A DNA stretch of 64,000 nt from contig NZ_JAJHNP010000028.1 of assembly GCF_020819595.1 (NCBI RefSeq), positions 59,112-123,111 on the forward strand, written 5' to 3'. A program made the position numbers and the translations under genes. Below are positions 1 through 8,869 of the stretch, one piece after another. Under the pieces are notes generated by a model, which saw nothing but the letters and a program-made list of their open reading frames with translations, ran no database searches and had not been told where the DNA came from. Numbering within the stretch: the first letter of the stretch is position 1; each line of letters starts with the position of its first letter. Source of the stretch: Streptomyces barringtoniae (GTDB lineage: Bacteria; Actinomycetota; Actinomycetes; Streptomycetales; Streptomycetaceae).

Positions 1-2
1 CC

Positions 3-3000
3 CTCAAGGCCGACGGCAAGACATACACCACCTCATACGAGATCTACGACGCACTCCTGCGAGAAAGGCAGAAGCAGGGCCCCGCGCCCGGCGGCGGCCG
101 CGTCATCTCAGAAACGCTCTACGACGACCGCGGGCTGGCCTACCTCAAGAACGACCAGGTCTACGACAACAACAGCCCGACCAGCGCGCTGGCCAACACA
201 CTCCCCGGATCCGTGCCGGCCTCCACCGAGACCGTCTACGACGGCGCCGGACGCCCGACGGACACCATCTTCCGGGTCAACGGCCAGGAACGCTGGCGCA
301 CCAAGACCGACGACCAAGGCGACCAGGTCGCAGTCACCGCAGCCAAGGGCGGCTCAGGCACTCTCACCATCAAGGACGCCCGCGGCCGCGTCACAGAACG
401 CCGCGAATACGCTGGCCCGACCCCGACCGGCAGCGATTACACCCGCACCAAGTACACATACACGCCCGGCGGCCAGGTCGACACCGTGACCGGCCCTGAC
501 GGCGCGGTCTGGAGCCACAAGTACGACATCCGCGGCCGGGACATCGAAAGCACCGATCCGGACAAGGGCACCACCAACATCACCTACGACGACGCCGACC
601 AGCCCCTGACCACGACGGTCACCAAGGACGGCAAGTCACAGACCCTCATCACCGACTACGACGAACTCGGCCGCAAGACCGGCACATGGGACAGTGTCAA
701 GGACGCTGCCCACCAGCTGACCAAACTCACTTACGACTCGGTTGCCAAGGGACAGCTGTCCTCCTCCATCCGTTACGTCGGCGGAACCACAGGCCGCATT
801 TACGCCACTCAGATCACCGGCTACAACAACCTCTATCAACCCACGACCATCAAGACCGTACTCGCGGCGTCGGACCCGCTGGTGCAGGCCGGCGCACCAC
901 AGACCTTCACCACAACCACGGCTTACAACCTCGACGGGACGGTCAACAACACCATCCTGCCCGCCGCCGGCGGCCTGCCGACCGAGACGATCGCCTACAC
1001 CTACAACGACCTCGGCCTGGTCAACACCGTCTCGGGCAGCACCGACTACATCCGCAGCGTCGGCTATACCCAGTACGGCGAACCGCAGCTGACCACCCTG
1101 GGCACCTCTTCGACCGCCAAGCAGTTCCAGGTCGCGAACCGGTACGAGGACGGCACCCGGCGCCTGCTGAACAACCACACGCTTGACCAGACCAACACCG
1201 GCTACACCAGCGACGTCGACTACACCTACGACGACAGCGGCAACGTCCTGTCGGTCAAGCAAAAGGCAGGCTCCCCCGACAACCAGTGCTTCACCTACGA
1301 CGGTCACCAGCGCCTGACCGAAGCCTGGACCCCAGCATCCGGCGACTGCTCCGCCGACCGCTCGGTAACGGCCCTGGGCGGCCCGGCTCCGTACTGGAAC
1401 TCCTGGACCTACACAGCCGGTGGAATGCGTGACACCCAGACCGTTCACACGGCCTCGGGTGACACCAAGACCAATTACACCTATCCACCGGTCGACGACA
1501 AGGGCGCCGGCCAACCGCACACCTTGACGTCCACCACGACGGGCGGCACCACCACCTCATACAAGTACGACGACCAGGGCAACACGACCCGCCGTCCCGG
1601 CGCCTCGGGCGATCAGACCCTGGTCTGGAACACCGAGGGCGACCTGGCGTCGCTCACCGAGAACGGCAAGACCACCAGCTATCTCTATGACGCCGACGGC
1701 GAACTGCTCGTCCGCCAAGGACCGTCCGAGACGGTGCTGTACCTTCCGGGCCAGGAGCTCCACTACGATCCTGCGGCCAAGAAGTTCACCGCCCAGCGCT
1801 ACTACGGCACCGGCAACGGCACCGCGCTGCGCACGAACACCGGCTTGTACTGGATCGTGGACGACCATCACGGCACCGCCAGCATGGTCGTGGACGCGGC
1901 GACTCAGCAGATCACACGCCGTTACACGGAGCCCTTCGGTGAGGCTCGAGGCAGCACATCAACCGCGTGGCCAGATGACAAGGGATTCCTTGGCAAACCC
2001 ACCGATGCCAGCACGGGGCTCACACACGTCGGCGCGCGGGAGTACGACCCGGTCACCGGTCGGTTCTTGTCCGTCGATCCTGTATTCGAAGCCGACGACC
2101 ATGAGTCGTTGAACGGATACTCCTACGCCAACAACACGCCCGTCACCGCATCCGACCCCAGTGGGCTCCGCCCGATCACGGCCTGCGAGTACGGTTGCAG
2201 CAACGGCAAGGGCGGCACCTACTACGATCACCTTGAGCCCAACGGCAAGGGCGGATGGACCTACCACTCCACCGCCACCTACTCGTCGAAGACCACCATC
2301 AAGGGTGTTTCCGGCACACTGACCGCCACGGTCTCCACCGTTGGACAAGACGTGTCAGTCCGTGTGGTGTTCATGGCAGGGCCCAAACCGAAGCCGAAGG
2401 AAACGGTGTTCCACGGCTGGGCGATGGGAACCAACCCCAACTACGATCCAACTGCCCATGACGACTGGATCGACCGTGGAAAACTCTCCACACTGCAGAA
2501 AGTTCTTCTGGGCATCGTGACCGTGGTGGGGCTGGCCGTCGCCGCCGCGCCGGTGGCGGCAGAAGGCATCACAGCCTGCCTGGCCGCAGCTGCCGCCTGT
2601 GCCGAAGGCGCCGCTGATCTCCTTTCCGGTGATGCGGCCGGGAGTGGGACCACACTGACCGCAGGCGCCGGCGCAGGAGTAGCAGCAACGGCGGTCAAGG
2701 GAGCAGACAGCGCCCACAACATAGTCAACGCCAACAGATTGCGAGAAGACCTCCGCTGGATGTCGGCTAACTCGCCGTTCACCAAGGACGGTGATCTCAC
2801 TGAGGAGGCCCTCAAGGAGTCCCGTATGATCCAACCGGGAGAAAAAATGGAGAACCCGGCAGTGATTGCGGAGCTCGAGGCCAGAGGTGGTGTCGGCAAG
2901 TGGGGCAAGTGGAGCACAGCCAGGCATCAAGCACCTAATGGAATGAACTTCGAAGTTCATTTTTACCGCAACAACGAGACTGGGGAAGTTCTCTACTACG

Positions 3001-3047
3001 ACTACAAGGCAAAGTTCCCTCGCGCGATAGGTACGGACGAGAAATGA
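3..3047 (+). CDS. RHS/YD-repeat polymorphic toxin, 5' end outside window
   Basis: The frame is open from base 3, so the gene begins upstream and about 1014 residues are visible. The body is made of YD-type repeats of the RHS family (TYDDADQPL, ITDYDELGRK, DYTYDDSGNV and similar), which in known family members form a shell around a C-terminal toxin. The conserved end of the shell is seen as GAREYDPVTGRFLSVDP followed by the DPSGL boundary at about base 2155. After that boundary lies a variable tail of roughly 290 residues with an Ala-rich hydrophobic stretch (LLGIVTVVGLAVAAAPVAA) and a final domain ending in NFEVHFYRNNETGEVLYYDY. I do not recognise the toxin activity of that last domain. The start of the next gene overlaps the stop by four bases (ATGA), which is typical of toxin-immunity pairs. 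The family is known for contact-dependent or secreted competition; secretion here is inferred. Confidence 0.88.
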   Translation, partial: LKADGKTYTTSYEIYDALLRERQKQGPAPGGGRVISETLYDDRGLAYLKNDQVYDNNSPTSALANTLPGSVPASTETVYDGAGRPTDTIFRVNGQERWRTKTDDQGDQVAVTAAKGGSGTLTIKDARGRVTERREYAGPTPTGSDYTRTKYTYTPGGQVDTVTGPDGAVWSHKYDIRGRDIESTDPDKGTTNITYDDADQPLTTTVTKDGKSQTLITDYDELGRKTGTWDSVKDAAHQLTKLTYDSVAKGQLSSSIRYVGGTTGRIYATQITGYNNLYQPTTIKTVLAASDPLVQAGAPQTFTTTTAYNLDGTVNNTILPAAGGLPTETIAYTYNDLGLVNTVSGSTDYIRSVGYTQYGEPQLTTLGTSSTAKQFQVANRYEDGTRRLLNNHTLDQTNTGYTSDVDYTYDDSGNVLSVKQKAGSPDNQCFTYDGHQRLTEAWTPASGDCSADRSVTALGGPAPYWNSWTYTAGGMRDTQTVHTASGDTKTNYTYPPVDDKGAGQPHTLTSTTTGGTTTSYKYDDQGNTTRRPGASGDQTLVWNTEGDLASLTENGKTTSYLYDADGELLVRQGPSETVLYLPGQELHYDPAAKKFTAQRYYGTGNGTALRTNTGLYWIVDDHHGTASMVVDAATQQITRRYTEPFGEARGSTSTAWPDDKGFLGKPTDASTGLTHVGAREYDPVTGRFLSVDPVFEADDHESLNGYSYANNTPVTASDPSGLRPITACEYGCSNGKGGTYYDHLEPNGKGGWTYHSTATYSSKTTIKGVSGTLTATVSTVGQDVSVRVVFMAGPKPKPKETVFHGWAMGTNPNYDPTAHDDWIDRGKLSTLQKVLLGIVTVVGLAVAAAPVAAEGITACLAAAAACAEGAADLLSGDAAGSGTTLTAGAGAGVAATAVKGADSAHNIVNANRLREDLRWMSANSPFTKDGDLTEEALKESRMIQPGEKMENPAVIAELEARGGVGKWGKWSTARHQAPNGMNFEVHFYRNNETGEVLYYDYKAKFPRAIGTDEK

Positions 3048-3400
3048 AAGTCCTCTTCAAGGGGCTGAGCGGACATCCGAAAGCGGTGACCCTCGGAGCA
3101 GGCACTCTTAGGGAGAATCGGGAGTATAGCGTCCTGGAAGTATTCTCCAGGGCCGATGGTGAGAACCTCCTCCGGATCGAATCAATACGAGACGAGCTGC
3201 CCGGCCTTTTCAATTCGCGTCTCTTCGTCGTGACCGACGGTCGGATTCCCTCGAACTGGTCGGTATCGATCGGTGTCGAGGGGGGCGTGACGTTCGGGCC
3301 CACGGCGTGGGAGCAGGCTGGGTTCTGGGACGCTCTGACGGACGGGGAGCCATGGGCGGCGGCCCTGTACGCCGAGGAGAGAGAAAAGTCCCTCGCCTGA
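3044..3400 (+). CDS. putative immunity protein for the RHS toxin
   Basis: 118 residues, starting in the ATGA overlap with the RHS stop codon, so translation is probably coupled. The protein is acidic and soluble, with no signal peptide or membrane segment. It contains FKGLSGHPKAVTLGAGTL near the start and ends in EEREKSLA. I cannot assign it to a named immunity family. The call rests on position: a small gene directly after a polymorphic toxin C-terminus and just before a strong terminator. Its base composition is slightly less GC-rich than nearby genes, as is usual for swapped toxin-immunity tails. Confidence 0.6.
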   Translation: MKVLFKGLSGHPKAVTLGAGTLRENREYSVLEVFSRADGENLLRIESIRDELPGLFNSRLFVVTDGRIPSNWSVSIGVEGGVTFGPTAWEQAGFWDALTDGEPWAAALYAEEREKSLA

Positions 3401-3413
3401 GGACTGTGCGAGA

Positions 3414-3462
3414 TTGACAGGAGAAAGCCCCGCCTAATTGAGGCGGGGCTTTCTCCTGTCAA
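3414..3462. terminator. strong bidirectional terminator after toxin-immunity pair
   Basis: A perfect 22-bp inverted repeat (3414-3435 and 3441-3462) with a 5-base loop AATTG. The stem is GC-rich at the loop end (AAGCCCCGCCT) with TTTCTCC on the far side. It lies 13 bases after the immunity stop and closes the operon. Confidence 0.9.
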
Positions 3463-3760
3463 CTGAGACAGTGAACATGAAGGCGGGAGCGTAGGCCAGG
3501 ACGCCGATGTGGGTGCTTGACCGCCGACGTGCCCGGGTGCCTGCGTCCTCGGCCGACCGGAGCTAACCTCGACTACGTGCTGTCGGCCCAGTCGTTCAGC
3601 GGTATGGCCGGGGCTATGCGGAGAGCTTTCCCCTGGCGTCCAGATCGTTCGTACAGTGGCGCGCTCCACCTGGACGCCAGGAACCACGCCTGCTCCACGG
3701 TGTGTGGGTCGACGCGTACGGGATGGGAGCTGGGATAAGTGGTGGAGGCCGTGGCGAGGC

Positions 3761-4081
3761 ATGGAGGGATCATCCGAACTCGTCACCGTAAGGCTGCCGT
3801 GGGAACGTAAGTACATGAGCTTGTGGCTGGACTGGTCACTCGAGGGCGTCGGCAGTGCGGGCGAGGAAGCGGCTGACGTTGACGCTGCTATCCGAGCACT
3901 GGACATCTCAGTGGCGCGATCACGACGCGCCTTCGACTCCGATCGACCGTGGCAGGAGCTGAAGACATCGGCCGATGCCATGAAGATCCAAATACTGGAT
4001 GAGGGCGCGAAAGTGCTGGAGAGCGGTCAAGCATGGGCTTCGACCATCGGCGGTGTTCAAGTGAAGCTCACCCCCCGGTAG
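3761..4081 (+). CDS. small hypothetical protein
   Basis: 106 residues from the ATG at 3761; a longer in-frame start at 3656 gives an Arg/Trp-rich leader that looks non-coding. The body (LVTVRLPWERKYMSLWLDWS, then an acidic helix GEEAADVDAAIRALD) looks like a folded soluble domain. It lies downstream of the RHS locus and could be an orphan immunity-type gene, but no family is recognised. Confidence 0.5.
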   Translation: MEGSSELVTVRLPWERKYMSLWLDWSLEGVGSAGEEAADVDAAIRALDISVARSRRAFDSDRPWQELKTSADAMKIQILDEGAKVLESGQAWASTIGGVQVKLTPR

Positions 4082-4337
4082 CGACATCATCCAACCCCTC
4101 AGGCTCAACGATGGAGTGAAGGAGGATGCGCGTGTCCCCCGCGTGCCCGGTCAGATGGCGCGCTGCGGGGAGCAAGGGGGTACGTCGGCAAAGACCCAGG
4201 AGATCCCCAGGCCACAGCTTTGCCAGGTCAGCGCCCATCCACGTACGCGATCTTCCAAACTGGTGCTCTACGACACCGCCAGGCCCGCAGCTCAAAGCCG
4301 TTCCACCCGTGCCGTAGTCTTCCCGCGGAGGGGTGCT

Positions 4338-4631
4338 ATGTCAGCGTGGAGCATGTTGGGTGCCGGCTGCTTTTTCGTAGTCATGGGCGTGTTCACCTTG
4401 AGCGGCCGAGGGACTGCGGCGGTGTATGCGCGGTCGCCTTGGGCTGGTTGGGGTTGGACAGCGATGGGTGGCGGCTTCGTCTTGGACGGAGGACCCAAAC
4501 TCCTCGGCTTCTCTTCCGGAGCGACGGCGGCTCTTTCCGCCGTGGCTATGGGGCTGATCGTGCTTGGTGCGGTGCTTCAGGTCCGGCGCGGAGCGTTCGC
4601 TAAGGCTCGTCGTGCCGACAACGGCGACTGA
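4338..4631 (+). CDS. small membrane protein, three predicted helices
   Basis: 97 residues from ATG 4338, preceded by GGAGGGG seven bases upstream, which decides this start over the longer reading from 4116. Three hydrophobic stretches are visible (MLGAGCFFVVMGVFTL, WGWTAMGGGFVLDGG and AALSAVAMGLIVLGAVL), followed by a basic tail (RRGAFAKARRADNGD). This suggests a multi-pass membrane protein with a cytoplasmic C-terminus. Function unknown. Confidence 0.6.
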   Translation: MSAWSMLGAGCFFVVMGVFTLSGRGTAAVYARSPWAGWGWTAMGGGFVLDGGPKLLGFSSGATAALSAVAMGLIVLGAVLQVRRGAFAKARRADNGD

Positions 4632-4849
4632 GTGGCGCCGCTACTCCCTATCTAGGACAACCGTCAAATGGGCCACGGGTGTCTGACATCAACGGCCGAC
4701 ACCAACAGCGGCGAACGAATGCAGACCGAGGCGGACCCTACCGACCACTTCCACGCCGCAAGACTGCCGACTTCCAGTGTCGAGAGCCCACGATGATCGA
4801 CCTGATAAGGAAGCGGACGAAGTGCAAAGCGCTCCGGGTGAAGTCCGGA

Positions 4850-5056
4850 TCAGTCTTCGGCGTCGTGGAAGTACACCGTGAGGCTCGGCCAAGGGCCGTC
4901 CGCAGTGATCTCCGTATGCATGACGAGATCCTGAACCTCAACCGAGCCGAGGCTTTCGATGGAGTCTGCGACTCGGCGTAGAAGCGCGGGCACGTCATCC
5001 TGCCCGGTTCCCGCCGGGTTGGACTGGGAGAAGTGTTTGATCGTCCACGATTCCAT
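4850..5056 (-). CDS. conserved hypothetical protein
   Basis: 68 residues if started at MESWTIKHF (5056); a longer reading to 5149 has a poor-looking N-terminus. It contains GTGQDDVPALLRRVADSIE, VEVQDLVMHTEIT and PSLTVYFHD, a pattern I associate with a small conserved streptomycete protein of unknown function. No transmembrane or signal sequence is seen. It stands alone on this strand. Confidence 0.6.
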   Translation of the reverse strand: MESWTIKHFSQSNPAGTGQDDVPALLRRVADSIESLGSVEVQDLVMHTEITADGPWPSLTVYFHDAED

Positions 5057-5329
5057 ACGCTCATGGTCGCGCAAGAGCTGGCCGTCATGCTGTCCCGAGC
5101 GGACGGCCTCGGGGTTCGGTACAGCAGCGAAGTGCAGCGACCTGCGCACCCACGACCGACCACCACCAGACCTAAGCAGTCGGCTGACACGCCTGACAGA
5201 CCTCAGTGACCTCCCCGCCCATAGTTCGGGACGAAGGGGTCACCGTGCCACAGCAGTGCCAGATGCAGGGGCGGCTGGCGGGTGATCCGAACGCGAGGCC
5301 CCAGATGTGGCAGGGAGCCCGCGAGGGCC

Positions 5330-6373
5330 TCAGTCTCCGAGGCCGTCCCTCGGCAGGCGCCGGGCCACCTCGGTGCGGGCCGCGGCGAGTTCCGTGGCGA
5401 TGCGCTCGGTCCGGCGGGCCTGCGGCACCACTGCCGCCGCCACGGGCTCCCCGACGAGCAGGCAGGCGCGCCGCAGATGGGTCGGCGGATGGGTGGCGTC
5501 GACCTGGTGCCCGCGCCGGGCTCCGGCGCGCCGCTGCCGTTCATACTTGTGCTCCGGGACGGATGCCGCGTACGCGGTGAGCAGCCCCCACAGCTCGTCG
5601 GCCTGGGCCGTGGCCTCCCGGCTGGATGTTGCCCCGCCGAGGGCGGCACGGTTGGCCTCGCTGCGCAGCAGGACGCCGAGCGCCTCGGTGATGAGCAACC
5701 GGTCCATGAGGCCCACCGCCGCCTGCGTGGAAGCGGTGCGGGCGGCCAGCCGGTCGGCGAGGTACTCGGCCCGCATCCCGGCCCGCGACGTCAGCCGGAC
5801 GAGCAGCACCAGCACCCCCCGGACCAGCAGGCGTGGCACCACGTAGAGAGCATTGACAACCATCTCGATCACGGACGGGTGCGGAAGCGGCCCGAGGGTG
5901 TGGTGCCAGAGGGACAGGGTCCGCACCGCCGTGCCCACCGCCAGGCCGTTGCGGGTGTCGCCGTTGGCATAGGGGGCCAGCTCGTGGCCGAGCAGCGCGA
6001 TCCGCTCCCCGGGTGTCAGGACCTCCCACAGCGGCATGCCCAGCACCAGCAGCCGCCGACCGCGCACACCGTACGTCATGACGCCGGCGTTGATGCTCCC
6101 GTCCACGGCGATCGCGTGCACGCTTCGGGTGCCGACCGCCCGCGCCACCTCATCCACCAGGGCGAACAGTTCGGGCGCGTCGGCCCGGAACAGCACGGGC
6201 CGGTCGTCGGCCAGGTGACGAACCCTCGGGGCGAGCACCCAGGCCAGCACCAGGAACACCAGACCCACCACCATGCCGGCGCCGCCCCACCCGCTCGACA
6301 CCTGCAGCAACTGACCTGCCCTCGACATTGGCCGGCGCTCTCCGGGCAGTTGCCCGGGAGCGCGGTGTTGCAT
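5330..6373 (-). CDS. M48-family peptidase-like membrane protein, zinc motif altered
   Basis: Up to 347 residues; an internal ATG at 6328 is also possible. It has an N-terminal membrane helix (GMVVGLVFLVLAWVLAPRV), then the M48 region, then the second conserved part RAEYLADRLAA, which carries the glutamate zinc ligand of this family, and THPPTHLRR near the end. The catalytic HExxH is read here as HELAP (GHELAPYANGD), so the second zinc-binding histidine is replaced by proline through a CAC to CCC type change. Family members in Streptomyces are usually longer at the N-terminus. I infer a shortened and probably inactive peptidase, unless the codon is a sequencing error. Confidence 0.75.
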   Translation of the reverse strand: MQHRAPGQLPGERRPMSRAGQLLQVSSGWGGAGMVVGLVFLVLAWVLAPRVRHLADDRPVLFRADAPELFALVDEVARAVGTRSVHAIAVDGSINAGVMTYGVRGRRLLVLGMPLWEVLTPGERIALLGHELAPYANGDTRNGLAVGTAVRTLSLWHHTLGPLPHPSVIEMVVNALYVVPRLLVRGVLVLLVRLTSRAGMRAEYLADRLAARTASTQAAVGLMDRLLITEALGVLLRSEANRAALGGATSSREATAQADELWGLLTAYAASVPEHKYERQRRAGARRGHQVDATHPPTHLRRACLLVGEPVAAAVVPQARRTERIATELAAARTEVARRLPRDGLGD

Positions 6374-6376
6374 GGG

Positions 6377-6472
6377 CGGAGAGGGCAGGATCCGAACCCG
6401 CGTGGACTCCTTGCGAGAGTCCGACCTTGAGGCGGGCTCGCTGGTCCCCGATCAACCACTCCGGGCACCTCC
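6377..6472 (-). tRNA. degenerate type II tRNA-like sequence (Leu CAA-like anticodon)
   Basis: Read on the minus strand, the 96 bases begin GGAGGTG and end CCTCTCCG, which pair as an imperfect acceptor stem. There is a long variable arm (GGACTC, loop TCGCAAG, GAGTCC), and a T arm GCGGG-TTCGGAT-CCTGC. The anticodon loop would be CTCAAGG, giving CAA. The base U8 region is missing and the anticodon stem has two mismatches, so this is either a decayed serine/leucine tRNA or a tRNA mimic. No CCA is encoded. Confidence 0.35.
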
Positions 6473-6565
6473 CGTGCCGTGGGTTCCCGAGCAGATGGGT
6501 GAGACCGCCACACGATGAGCCTGTCTGCGCAGCCGAAGAGACTCGCGGCCCGCTGAGCACGACCG

Positions 6566-6605
6566 CACGAGGGTTCCGAACGGTTCACCGGCCGGGACCC
6601 TCGTG
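6566..6605. other. hairpin in intergenic region
   Basis: A 9-bp perfect inverted repeat CACGAGGGT / ACCCTCGTG with a 22-base loop. It could be a weak terminator; there is no T tract. The surrounding stretch 6473-6867 shows no convincing gene. Confidence 0.35.
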
Positions 6606-6867
6606 CAGCGTGGGACGGGGATAGGGGTGCGCTCGCCCGGGTTGTGTCAGCCTAGGCAGCCGTGGGGCCGCGCCGATGCGTCCCTGCAGTTTCGTAGGGG
6701 GTACGGGCCTTCTCTGCGTTTTCGGCCGGTTTGCACGCTGGCTGTTGCTCCTGCTGGGTCAGTTCCTGGAGTAGCGAGCTGTACGCCTCCGGATATCCTT
6801 GCAAGGGGGCCGCCCTGGTGGAGATCACCAACCTGCTCGAGCTGACCGGCTGGCCCCCGGCTGCGGA

Positions 6868-7554
6868 TCATCGTCCGCCGCGAGGTCGTGCACCCCAAGT
6901 ACTGGCCAGTCCGCTTTCGTAGGCGGCGATGACGAGTTGGGCCCGGTCCCTGGCCCCCAGCTTTGTCAGCAGACGGCTGACGTGGGTCTTGACCGTGCCA
7001 ACGGTCAGATACAGCTCGGCTGCGATTTCGTTGTTGGACAGGCCACGTGCGATCAGACCCAGCACGTCACGCTCGCGGCCGGTCACACCATCCAGGGCGT
7101 GGGTGACCGGGCCTGTGTAGCCGGGGCGGCGGACGTAGGTCTCGATGAGCCTGCGGGTGACGCCGGGTGACAGCAACGACTCCCCGGTGGCGATCACCCG
7201 CACGGCGTCGATCAGGCGTGCGGGTGGAGTGTCCTTGAGGAGGAAGCCCGCGGCGCCTGCGCGGAGTGCCTCGAAGACGTACTCGTCCAGGTCGAAGGTG
7301 GTGAGCACCAGAACGTGGACGGGCACCGGAGACGGGCCGCCGAACAGCGCGCGGATGGCCTCGATGCCATTGAGCCCGGGCATCCGGATGTCCATCAGGG
7401 CTACATCGGGGCGCAGTTCGCGGATCACCTTGACCGCCTCGGTTCCGTCGGCCGCCTCGCCGACGACCTGGAGATCGTTTTCCGACTCGAGCAGCACACG
7501 GAACCCGGCACGCACCAGCGTCTCGTCGTCCACCACGACGACCCGCACCGTCAT
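6868..7554 (-). CDS. NarL/FixJ-family response regulator
   Basis: 228 residues from ATG 7554. The receiver domain (residues 1-120) shows VVVDDETLVRAGF, the phosphoacceptor aspartate in VALMDIRMPG and the conserved Thr and Lys (LVLTTFD, FLLKDTPP). The C-terminal LuxR-type helix-turn-helix is GLSNNEIAAELYLTVGTVKTHV. The start overlaps the stop of the sensor kinase by four bases (ATGA), so the two are translated together. The targets are unknown. Confidence 0.93.
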   Translation of the reverse strand: MTVRVVVVDDETLVRAGFRVLLESENDLQVVGEAADGTEAVKVIRELRPDVALMDIRMPGLNGIEAIRALFGGPSPVPVHVLVLTTFDLDEYVFEALRAGAAGFLLKDTPPARLIDAVRVIATGESLLSPGVTRRLIETYVRRPGYTGPVTHALDGVTGRERDVLGLIARGLSNNEIAAELYLTVGTVKTHVSRLLTKLGARDRAQLVIAAYESGLASTWGARPRGGR

Positions 7555-8747
7555 GCGCCCTCCAGATCGGCGCCCACGGGGAACTGGGCTGTTCGCTCGT
7601 CCACGGCGTACGGCAGCCGGGCGGCGACGCGAAAGCCGTGCGGCGAGAGCGGGCCCGCGTGAACCTCGCCGCCGTAGAGGGCGGCGCGTTCCTTCATGCC
7701 GGTCAGGCCGTGGCCCTCGGTGATCGGGGTGGACGTGCGGCCGACGCCGGCATCGACGACCGTGAGAGCGACCTCGCCCGGCGCGTAGGCGACCGTCGCC
7801 CGGGCGTGGCTGGTGCGGGCATGCTTGACGACGTTGGTCAGTGCTTCCTGCGCGATGCGGTAGGCGGCGCGGTCCAGACCTCGGGGCAGGGCGTGCGGGT
7901 GACCGCTGGTCGTCAAGTCGACCTGGACGCCGGCCCGTCGGGTCTGTTCGATGAGTGTGTTTAGGTCGTCGAGGCCGCCGGGCAGCCATTCGGCACCGTC
8001 GTCATCGCGCAGGACACCTAGCAGTGAACGCAGCTCTCCCAGGGCTTCCCTGCTCGTCGTCTCGATCGCGGAGAGGGATTTCGCGGCCTCGTCGGGTCGG
8101 CTGCCGATGACGTGGTGGCCGACGCTCGCCTGGACCGCGACGATGCTCAGGCTGTGCGCGACGACATCATGCAACTCCCGTGCGATGCGCATGCGTTCCT
8201 CGACGAGGAGGAGCTGTGCCCGCTCTTCGGCCTGCTCGACCAGGCCTCGGGTGTAGGCGCGGCCCTGTCTGGTGGACCATCCGATCGCCCAGGCGGCGGC
8301 CTCGACGATGAGGCTTTGGCTCATCCCCGGCCACCCCCAGTAGTCGTGCCCTGTTATGCCCTGCATGGGGATCATCAAGGCGAGTTGTGCGGCGCCTGCC
8401 ACCACGCACGCGTACACCGCGACACGCGCGGGTCGGGCGACCGCCACCCCGTATACCAGCAAGGCCGTCGCCAGCACCCCCGTCAGGCTGAGCGCGCCGT
8501 CGGCGGCCATCACCACCGACCCCACCGCCAGTGCAGGCAGTGGCAGCAGCCGCCGGAGGGCGACGGCCACGCCCAACGAGCCCGTCAGCACGGTCTGCCA
8601 TGCCGGCCAGCCCGTGCGATGCGTGCCAAGCGTCCACCACAAGACGTTCGACGCCATCACGACCATGGCCAAAAGCACATCCAGCGCGATCAGCTGATTC
8701 GGCGTCAGTTTCCTGGCACGGGACGCCGCGTCATGCCTCACCATCAT
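7551..8747 (-). CDS. sensor histidine kinase (HisKA_3 type)
   Basis: About 398 residues if started at ATG 8747 (8756 and 8786 are alternatives). The N-terminal half has several membrane helices (IALDVLLAMVVMASNVLWW, VLTGSLGVAVALRRLL, VLATALLVYGVAVA). The dimerisation and phosphoacceptor helix is RMRIARELHDVVAHSLSIVA, and the ATPase part has QEALTNVVKHAR and the G box GHGLTGMKERAAL. It is the cognate kinase of the overlapping response regulator. The signal sensed is not evident. Confidence 0.92.
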   Translation of the reverse strand: MMVRHDAASRARKLTPNQLIALDVLLAMVVMASNVLWWTLGTHRTGWPAWQTVLTGSLGVAVALRRLLPLPALAVGSVVMAADGALSLTGVLATALLVYGVAVARPARVAVYACVVAGAAQLALMIPMQGITGHDYWGWPGMSQSLIVEAAAWAIGWSTRQGRAYTRGLVEQAEERAQLLLVEERMRIARELHDVVAHSLSIVAVQASVGHHVIGSRPDEAAKSLSAIETTSREALGELRSLLGVLRDDDGAEWLPGGLDDLNTLIEQTRRAGVQVDLTTSGHPHALPRGLDRAAYRIAQEALTNVVKHARTSHARATVAYAPGEVALTVVDAGVGRTSTPITEGHGLTGMKERAALYGGEVHAGPLSPHGFRVAARLPYAVDERTAQFPVGADLEGA

Positions 8748-8869
8748 GACTCGCATGCATCCGACCCTAGCCGGGAGGGCGATCATCCTCCTCTGTCCAG
8801 GGATAGAGATCAGCCGGTCATTCCGTGGTCAGATCCGCGGGGCGGGCACCCTCTGCCAGGGTCGGCCAC

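Noticed and set aside
636..1520. Long minus-strand open frame antisense to the RHS gene
   Set aside because: It mirrors the plus-strand codon pattern of a clear RHS protein and has low-complexity Gly/Val content; a shadow frame.
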